From: an uncultured beta proteobacterium
Lineage (GTDB): Bacteria > Pseudomonadota > Gammaproteobacteria > Burkholderiales > Burkholderiaceae_C
NCBI GenBank assembly: GCA_903840825.1
Contig: CAIMHL010000561.1
Span: forward strand, 1 to 46,706
Direction of reading: 5' to 3'
DNA length: 46,706 nt
The notes under the pieces: generated by a model
Told to the model about the DNA's origin: nothing
Seen by the model: the letters and a program-made list of their open reading frames with translations, nothing else
Databases searched by the model: none
Translations under genes and position numbers: made by a program
In this document: in pieces, positions 41,188 to 46,706 of the stretch
Position numbering within the stretch: position 1 is the first letter of the stretch
Layout of the letters: every line of letters begins with the position of its first letter

Positions 41188-41428
41188 TGGCGAGATCTCG
41201 CGCCAAGTCTTCTTGATCAAGGTCGATCATTGGCACGCCGTAGCGATGCAACTCAGCCAAAAACTCGACCCTGCCCATACCGATCAATGACGCTGCCATC
41301 CCGGAGGAAAGGCGCTTCATTTCAAACAGCTTCACGGCCATCGACAATTTAGCCTCATGCAAAAACTCCTGCGGCGTGCAATGCGCAGCGTCGGGTAGGT
41401 TTGTAGGCACTTCAAGCACAAGTTGCAT
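41180..41428 (-). CDS. UPF0175 family antitoxin
   Basis: An 82-residue protein of the UPF0175 family with the pattern LHEAKLSMAVKLFEMKRLSSGMAASLIGMGRVEFLAELHRYGVP, a ribbon/helix-like DNA-binding protein. ATG 41428 has GGAG upstream; longer frames to 41596 are non-family sequence. The stop overlaps the toxin start by eight bases. It should neutralise the DUF3368 toxin and repress the operon. With a broken toxin it may persist as a regulator or an orphan. Confidence 0.85.
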   Translation of the reverse strand: MQLVLEVPTNLPDAAHCTPQEFLHEAKLSMAVKLFEMKRLSSGMAASLIGMGRVEFLAELHRYGVPMIDLDQEDLARDLANA

Positions 41429-41513
41429 GGGTTCTCCAAGTAAAGTTGGTTGACCGGACATTCTAAGTTGCGCAAACGTCAACGGTTGTCGACCCTGTCG
41501 ATGGGGCACGATG

Positions 41514-41557
41514 GACTGCCGCGCTGTATTCGTCAATGCGAGCGCAGCGCGGCAGTC
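41514..41557. repeat. 13-base inverted repeat between antitoxin and sulfurtransferase
   Basis: GACTGCCGCGCTG (41514-41526) and its exact complement CAGCGCGGCAGTC (41545-41557) are separated by 18 bases. A second smaller palindrome, GCGAAG-AC-CTTCGC, follows at 41564-41577. There is no T-tract downstream on either strand, so simple termination is unlikely; it could serve as a transcript stem or be a mobile repeat. Confidence 0.55.
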
Positions 41558-41611
41558 GCAGTGGCGAAGACCTTCGCGGCGAGGGCGCCGCTCCAACGGG
41601 GGTGATCCGCT

Positions 41612-42520
41612 TTAGCCTTGTGCCACAGGCCGGCTAGGGTCGCTGCACCAGTCGCTCCAGCTGCCGGCGTAAAGGGCGGTGGGGCCCAGTCCGGCAATTT
41701 CCATCGCGATGATATTGGGCACTGCGCTCACGCCACTGCCGCAGTGGTGGACCACGGTGGCGGGGTTGCGCCCGGCCAGCAGCGCCTCGAATTCGGCGCG
41801 CAAGGTGGCGGCGGGTTTGAAGAAGCCCTGGGCATCCAGGTTTTGCGTGAACGGGCGGTTGAGTGCGCCGGGCAGGTGGCCTGCCACCGGGTCGAGCGGC
41901 TCTACCTCGCCCCGAAAGCGTGCTGGAGCCCGGGCGTCGATCAAGGTTTGAGCGGGTCGGCCCAGATTGGCCGCTACGGTTTCAGTAGCTGCTAGAGCAA
42001 GCTTGGCGTGCTTCAGCGGGTAAATTCTCTTAAATTCAGCAGAAGCAGAAGCAGATACCAAAGCCGCCACCTCAAGCGCACAAGCGCCCGCATCAACCGC
42101 CCCATCCGCCGCCTGCCAGGCCTGAAAGCCGCCGTCTAGCACCAACACGTTCTCGTGCCCAGCCCATTTCAGCATCCACCACAAGCGCCCGCAGTAGTTG
42201 GCGCCTTGTCGGTCATAGACCACGGCGGTCATCTCAGGCGTGAGGCCTGTGCTGCCTAGCCACTGGGCAAACGTGTCGCGCGAGGGCAGGGGGTGGCGCC
42301 CGCCGGAGGCGGCATCTGGCGCTGACTTGGCCGCGCTCAGGTGGCGGTCCAGGTTGGCGCGCACCGCACCAAGAATGTGCGCTTGCGCGTACTGCAGGTC
42401 GCCCGCGTTGGGCGTCATCAGCTCAAAGCTGCAGTCAAACACCCGATAAGGCGCTCCGCTGGCCAGCAGCGATTGCAGCTGCGCCACAGAAATCAGGGGG
42501 CTGGACACGGGACTGGTCAT
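41612..42520 (-). CDS. sseA: 3-mercaptopyruvate-type sulfurtransferase (rhodanese)
   Basis: A 302-residue two-domain rhodanese. The C-terminal active loop is HHCGSGVSAVPN, with the catalytic Cys, as in 3-mercaptopyruvate sulfurtransferases (thiosulfate sulfurtransferases have a CRKGVT loop). The N-terminal inactive domain ends near residue 145, and the inter-domain linker is partly encoded by an element-like segment at 41984-42026. It should be cytoplasmic. Starts at ATG 42520 and the DMT permease gene ends 31 bases before it. Confidence 0.87.
   Translation of the reverse strand: MTSPVSSPLISVAQLQSLLASGAPYRVFDCSFELMTPNAGDLQYAQAHILGAVRANLDRHLSAAKSAPDAASGGRHPLPSRDTFAQWLGSTGLTPEMTAVVYDRQGANYCGRLWWMLKWAGHENVLVLDGGFQAWQAADGAVDAGACALEVAALVSASASAEFKRIYPLKHAKLALAATETVAANLGRPAQTLIDARAPARFRGEVEPLDPVAGHLPGALNRPFTQNLDAQGFFKPAATLRAEFEALLAGRNPATVVHHCGSGVSAVPNIIAMEIAGLGPTALYAGSWSDWCSDPSRPVAQG
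41984..42026. repeat. Interspersed palindromic element in the rhodanese linker
   Basis: Plus strand AGTAGCTGCTAGAGCAAGC...CGGGTAAATT. It resembles the elements at 3997-4029 and 15144-15187 and encodes the linker between the two rhodanese domains. Assignment is by eye. Confidence 0.5.
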
Positions 42521-42551
42521 GGTGCGATTCCTTCAAAAAAAGGCAAAAAAT

Positions 42552-43439
42552 TTAGTGTTCCTCAGCCGGCGTGTTCGGCAGGGCGCGGGTCCGCAAGGCG
42601 GTGGCGGCCAGGCCACTGAGCACAATCACCGCCATGCCCGCCCACCCGATCAGGGGAATCTGGTCGCCAAACAGCACCAAGCTGTACAACGCAGCAAACA
42701 CAATGCCCGAGTATTGCAAGTTGGCCACCAGCAAGGTGGAGCCCCGGCTGTAGGCGCGGGTCATGCACCATTGGCCCAGAGAGGCCAGCACCCCGATAGG
42801 CACAATCCAGGCGGCTGCTTGCCAGCTCACCGCAGCCCAGGGCGTGTGCGTGGTAAACGCAATACCCAGCCCCCCAGCAAGCGCCGAGCCCACCGAGAAG
42901 TAAAACACCGTGCGGCTTTCAGGCTCGCCCACTTTGCCAAGCGCCGTGACCTGCATGTAAGCCAGCGCGGCCCCCAAGCCCGAGAGCAGGCCAATGAGCC
43001 CAGCAAAGAGCTGGTTTTGGTCCAGGGTAGGGCGCAGCATCATCACCACACCGACAAACCCGGCCAGCACCGTGGCCATCAGCGCACCCTGGCGCTCGGC
43101 CTTGCCATACAAAAAGGCACCGCCCACAATAAACGCGGCCACCCAGACGCCACTCATGTAGTTGAGGGTCATGGCGGTGGCCAGTGGCAGGTGGGCAATG
43201 GCGTAAAACCAGGACCCCAAGGACAACACGCCAATGGTGCTGCGCCAGGCGTGCATGGACAGCACAGGGGTTTTAATGGCAATGCCTTGCGTGCGCAAGA
43301 TCAGCCCCATAAAAACAACACTTACCAGCCCCCGGTAAAACACCAGCTCAAAAGTGGTGAAGCTGCCCGAGGCTACCTTGATGCCCACCGCCATGGTGGC
43401 GAAGAAAAACGAGGCCAAAACCATCCACAGGGCTTGCAT
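42552..43439 (-). CDS. DMT superfamily (EamA) transporter
   Basis: A 295-residue membrane protein with ten predicted hydrophobic helices in two halves, as in EamA-family exporters of the drug/metabolite superfamily. Second-half segments such as AYSRGSTLLVANLQYSGIVF and the C-terminal basic tail are typical. The substrate is unknown; amino acids, sugars or metabolites are possible. It starts at ATG 43439, two bases after the stop of the Rieske protein gene, so the two are co-transcribed. Confidence 0.85.
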   Translation of the reverse strand: MQALWMVLASFFFATMAVGIKVASGSFTTFELVFYRGLVSVVFMGLILRTQGIAIKTPVLSMHAWRSTIGVLSLGSWFYAIAHLPLATAMTLNYMSGVWVAAFIVGGAFLYGKAERQGALMATVLAGFVGVVMMLRPTLDQNQLFAGLIGLLSGLGAALAYMQVTALGKVGEPESRTVFYFSVGSALAGGLGIAFTTHTPWAAVSWQAAAWIVPIGVLASLGQWCMTRAYSRGSTLLVANLQYSGIVFAALYSLVLFGDQIPLIGWAGMAVIVLSGLAATALRTRALPNTPAEEH

Positions 43440-43441
43440 CC

Positions 43442-44584
43442 TCAGACCTTTATTTGGCGGCGGTACCAGTCATGAAAGTGCTGCATGCCGTCCTCCATGG
43501 GGCTTTGGTAGGGGCCTACTTCGTTGTCGCCACGCTGCAACAGCGCCTGGCGCCCGGCGTCCATGCGCTCGCCAATCTCATCGTCTTCCAGGCAGGTTTC
43601 CATGTAGGCGGCCTGCTGGGCCTCGACAAACTCGCGCTCAAAGGCAGCAATTTCTTCCGGGTAGTAAAACTCCACCTTGTTCAAAGTCTTGTTCACACCC
43701 ATCGGGTGCAGGGTAGAAACCGTGAGCACATGCGGGTACCACTCCACCATGATGTGCGGGTAGTAGGTGAGCCAAATAGCGCCGTACTTGGGCGGCTCGC
43801 CCTTGCGGTAGGCCTTGAGCGCGTCTTGCCAGCGCTGGTAGGTGGGCGTGCCTGCTGGGCCGTTTTGGGGCGCAAAGCCCACGGTTTGTACCGAGTAGTT
43901 GTCTTTAAATTCCCACTGCAGATCGTCACAGGTGACAAAGCCGCCCAGCCCGGGGTGAAAGGGGCCGACGTGGTAGTCCTCCAAATACACCTCAATAAAG
44001 GTCTTCCAGTTGTAGTTGCACTCATGCAGCTCCACCTTGTCGAGCACAAAGCCCGAAAAATCGAGGTCGGCGCGGGGGCCCATGTGGGCCAGATCAGCGG
44101 CAATATCGCGCCCGTTGTCTTCAAACAGCAGTCCGTTCCACTCGCGCAGCGGGTAATTGTTGAGGTTCAGGCAGGGGTCTTGCGCAAACTGCGGCGCGCC
44201 TAATAGCGTGCCAGCCGGTGTGGGGCCGCTGTTGCTGCCACTGTAGGTCCAGCGGTGCAGCGGGCAGACCACGTTGCCTGCGGCCGAGCCTGGGGCGGTG
44301 CTTTGGAGCGAGCCGCGCCCTTGCAGCATCAGCGCTTGGCGGTGGCGGCACACGTTGGAGATGAGTTCAATGCCGCTGGGCGTGCGCACCAAAGCGCGCC
44401 CCTGGGCCTCTTGGGCCAAGGTGGCATAGTCGCCCACGTTGGGAACACTTAAAGCGTGCCCGACATAGCGCGGGCCGCTTTGGAAAATATTTTGCAGTTC
44501 GCGCTGGTACAGCGCTTCGTCAAAATAGCTTGAAACTGGTAGTTGGCCGGTGGCCTGCTGCAGTTGAAGACTTAAATCAGACAT
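43442..44584 (-). CDS. Rieske non-heme iron oxygenase, alpha subunit type
   Basis: A 380-residue aromatic-ring-hydroxylating-dioxygenase-like alpha subunit. The Rieske 2Fe-2S motif is CRH (about residue 80) and CPLHRW (about residue 110). The catalytic mononuclear iron motif is EDYHVGPFH (about residue 205), preceded by NYNWKTFIEVYLE. The gene has no beta subunit or ferredoxin reductase next to it, so a separate reductase is needed. Its substrate cannot be told. Divergent with the PAS sensor, with 224 bases between their starts. Confidence 0.87.
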   Translation of the reverse strand: MSDLSLQLQQATGQLPVSSYFDEALYQRELQNIFQSGPRYVGHALSVPNVGDYATLAQEAQGRALVRTPSGIELISNVCRHRQALMLQGRGSLQSTAPGSAAGNVVCPLHRWTYSGSNSGPTPAGTLLGAPQFAQDPCLNLNNYPLREWNGLLFEDNGRDIAADLAHMGPRADLDFSGFVLDKVELHECNYNWKTFIEVYLEDYHVGPFHPGLGGFVTCDDLQWEFKDNYSVQTVGFAPQNGPAGTPTYQRWQDALKAYRKGEPPKYGAIWLTYYPHIMVEWYPHVLTVSTLHPMGVNKTLNKVEFYYPEEIAAFEREFVEAQQAAYMETCLEDDEIGERMDAGRQALLQRGDNEVGPYQSPMEDGMQHFHDWYRRQIKV

Positions 44585-44808
44585 GGGTGACCTGACCTAA
44601 AGACTCCCCACAGGGAGATGCGCTCAAAACGCGGTAATTGATAAAACCGGTGCAGACCGGCGGCAAGAGGGTGGATTGTACCTGTCTGATATTCTTTTTA
44701 AATGCCCTGCATCAAGCCTATGATGGGCGCTCACCACATGTCGTAGAAGCGGTATTCCTTGCGCGTGTCCTGATCGATGAGTTATCGGACCTCTATGGAA
44801 AATCAATA

Positions 44809-46706
44809 ATGAACCCTTTGCGACGCTTGTTAAATGTGGCACCCAAGACGCAGGTTTATCTGGCAGCCGCCTTGGTGTGGCTGGTGTTTCTGTGGGCAGG
44901 CTTAGGCTTTTTTCTGGCCAATAACATCAACCAGCGCCTAGAAAGGCTGTCTTCCTACTCTAAATTGGTGCTGGCCATTGCTGTCCCTGTTTTGGCAGAC
45001 GCTGCTGTGGCGAATAAGACGGTCCTGATTCAGCAAACGCTGGACGCTGCAGCCCAAAGCCCCTTCATTAGCGGGCTGACCGTGACCTCGCCGAGCGGCC
45101 TTGTGCTGTGGCAAAGCGTTGAGGTAAAGCACCTGTTGACGGCGCCAGAGTGGCTGAACAATGGGTTGAAAAGCCTGCTTCCCGAGGTTCAAAAGCCGCT
45201 GTTGGCCGATGGGCGCTTAGTGGGCGCGCTGAGGTTTGACTATGCGACTGAATCACTGGCCAACGAGTTTTGGACTTTGCTAAAAAAGTCGTTGTTGTTT
45301 GCCTTGCTGTTGGCGGGCTTTGGCGTCGCGTTGGGCCTCATCCCTCTGAGGCGTGCCATGCAAAATTTATCTGCATTGGGTCATCAGGCTGAGGTCACCT
45401 TGCTGGCCATCCATGAGGGCGTTATCAGTTGCACGGAACAGTACAAACTGGTCTCTATCAACCCGGCCGCCCAGCGATTGTTAGGTTTTAGCGCCGCCGA
45501 CGTGCCGGGCCTGTTGGGGCAAGATGTTCGTGCCTTATTGCCCGATATGTTTCTTGACAACGAAGTGGCCACCAATTGGGTGGCCCGTGCTTACGCCTTT
45601 CGCGGCAAAGATGGCGTGCAATTGATGCTTGAAACCGGGCTGGCCGATGTCGCGGGCAGCGATGTGAATTCGGTCCGCAAGGTGGTGACTCTGCGCGATG
45701 TTAATCACGCCCACGCGCTGATCCTGGCTCAGAAATCCGAGTTGCTGGCGCATAAAAATGCGCTCGCTGGCATGAAAAGAGTGGCAGATTCAGTTTTACT
45801 GGCCACGCAGACCAGTCACGTCACTCAGATCGATCCGCTTCCCAGTGGCGCCAGTGAACTAAGCTATGTGACCGATTGGATAGTTGACATGGTGGCCGAG
45901 CGTGAAAAAAGCCGGCGAGATATCGAACACCAAAAATTTGCGATGGACCAGCACGCCATTGTGATGACCTGTGACAACAACGGTGTCATCACCTATGCCA
46001 ACGAACGGTTTTGCACCTTGAGTGGCTTTGACCAAGCCGAGTTACTGGGTCAAAAGTTTCGTCATTTAGTGCAAATCCAAAATGCCGAGCTTTTTTACTC
46101 AAGCATGTTTGCTGTAATTTCTAATGGTCAGGTGTGGCGGGGGTCCTTGCAAGCCAAAAATAAGCAGGGAGGTACTTATTGGGTCAACACCACCGTGGTG
46201 CCCTTCTGCAACGAGTATTTGGCTCATGAGAGCTACATGGTGATTGGCACTGATGCAACAGAAGACCAGCAAAACAAGTCCGACTTAAGCGCACAACTAG
46301 AGCTGATGTCGGTGCTGCTTGAGTCCATCCCCATCGCTATTTATTTCAAAGACAGCCAAGGGCGTTACTCCTTGGTTAATCCCGCCTTTGATAAGCTCTT
46401 TGGCTTGAATCGCAAAGATTTGATGGGCCAGACGGCCCGCTATATCGTGCCGCTGCCTTATGCCGAGTTTTCCATTGAAAAAGACACAAGTTTGCGCGCA
46501 TCGGGCGGGGTTCAAGTTTTTGAGGCGTCTTATGTCAACCCAATAACGGGGCTTAACGTGGATTTGTCCTACAGCAAAGCACTGACCACTGATGATCAGG
46601 GCAACATCACAGGCATTGTGGGTGCGATTGTGGATGTGACCGAGCGCAACCAGCGCCAGCGCCAGTTGCTGGAGGCTACGCGCCTGGCCGAGTCTGCAAG
46701 CCGGGC
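44809..46706 (+). CDS. Membrane PAS-domain sensor, probably histidine kinase (partial)
   Basis: Open from ATG 44809 to the right edge (632 residues seen). Two transmembrane segments (about residues 15-37 and 160-180) enclose a small periplasmic region. At least three PAS domains follow: around residue 200 (HEGVISCTEQYKLVSINPAAQRLLGF), around 385 (CDNNGVITYANERFCTLSGF), and around 510 (SIPIAIYFKDSQGRYSLVNPAFDKLFGL). It ends in a coiled-coil-like EATRLAESAS segment, which in such sensors precedes a dimerisation/histidine-kinase domain. The output domain is outside the window. Ligand unknown. Confidence 0.85.
   Translation, partial: MNPLRRLLNVAPKTQVYLAAALVWLVFLWAGLGFFLANNINQRLERLSSYSKLVLAIAVPVLADAAVANKTVLIQQTLDAAAQSPFISGLTVTSPSGLVLWQSVEVKHLLTAPEWLNNGLKSLLPEVQKPLLADGRLVGALRFDYATESLANEFWTLLKKSLLFALLLAGFGVALGLIPLRRAMQNLSALGHQAEVTLLAIHEGVISCTEQYKLVSINPAAQRLLGFSAADVPGLLGQDVRALLPDMFLDNEVATNWVARAYAFRGKDGVQLMLETGLADVAGSDVNSVRKVVTLRDVNHAHALILAQKSELLAHKNALAGMKRVADSVLLATQTSHVTQIDPLPSGASELSYVTDWIVDMVAEREKSRRDIEHQKFAMDQHAIVMTCDNNGVITYANERFCTLSGFDQAELLGQKFRHLVQIQNAELFYSSMFAVISNGQVWRGSLQAKNKQGGTYWVNTTVVPFCNEYLAHESYMVIGTDATEDQQNKSDLSAQLELMSVLLESIPIAIYFKDSQGRYSLVNPAFDKLFGLNRKDLMGQTARYIVPLPYAEFSIEKDTSLRASGGVQVFEASYVNPITGLNVDLSYSKALTTDDQGNITGIVGAIVDVTERNQRQRQLLEATRLAESASR

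Noticed and set aside
44585..44808. Small gene or riboswitch in the divergent spacer before the PAS sensor
   Set aside because: Only very short frames end quickly there and no conserved structural element was recognised; it is best read as a divergent promoter region.
1..46706. CRISPR array, tRNA or rRNA genes, prophage or insertion sequence
   Set aside because: No regularly spaced repeats, tRNA-like cloverleaf, rRNA segment, integrase or transposase gene could be recognised.

Overview
The window looks like chromosomal DNA of a betaproteobacterium of the family Comamonadaceae, closest in flavour to Rhodoferax and relatives (inference). The reasons are a periplasmic HiPIP gene, the class of encoded proteins, GC-rich coding DNA, and short interspersed palindromic elements with an ATAGCTnCT core, several of them inside genes. 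No rRNA, tRNA, CRISPR array or complete insertion sequence was seen.

Layout. Bases 1-13654 form one long minus-strand run, read from right to left: ftsY, a YnjB-type binding protein, a serine esterase, a YegD-like Hsp70, the YnjC permease, the YnjD ATPase, a YnjF-type CDP-alcohol phosphatidyltransferase, a TVP38/TMEM64 membrane domain fused to a dihydrolipoamide-dehydrogenase-like flavoprotein, a DUF3047 protein, an NDH-2/SelD-associated type flavoprotein, a FeeM/PEP-CTERM-associated acyltransferase, and a PaaK-like adenylate-forming enzyme cut by the window edge. The middle part echoes the E. coli ydjXYZ-ynjABCDEF neighbourhood. Bases 13684-18471 (plus strand) hold an M16 zinc peptidase and its non-catalytic partner, a DUF433/DUF5615 toxin-antitoxin-like pair and rarA. 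Bases 18702-23590 hold the branched-chain amino acid transporter genes livHMGF, without livK, followed by a glycerate-kinase gene broken by one extra C.

Bases 23610-25741 hold a Crp/Fnr-type regulator with a perfect FNR-type box upstream, an AT-rich intergenic stretch, and an orphan ParA ATPase whose frame stays open for 92 codons after its TAG stop. Bases 25727-35298 form a purine module: xdhAB (minus strand) face a LysR regulator and a BMP-family nucleoside-type ABC transporter (plus strand). No xdhC is present here. Bases 35480-40617 carry a HiPIP, two different photolyase/cryptochrome genes in tandem, a Tat-type dienelactone-hydrolase-like protein and a ZIP metal transporter.

Bases 40700-44584 (minus strand) hold a UPF0175/DUF3368 toxin-antitoxin pair whose toxin is frameshifted, a 3-mercaptopyruvate-type sulfurtransferase, a DMT permease and a Rieske oxygenase. 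From 44809 a multi-PAS membrane sensor runs off the right edge.

The most interesting material is the expanded ynj/ydj cluster with its membrane-flavoprotein fusion and inserted chaperone and esterase genes, the overlapping acyltransferase/adenylating pair, the orphan ParA locus, and the palindromic elements that have become part of signal peptides and linkers.
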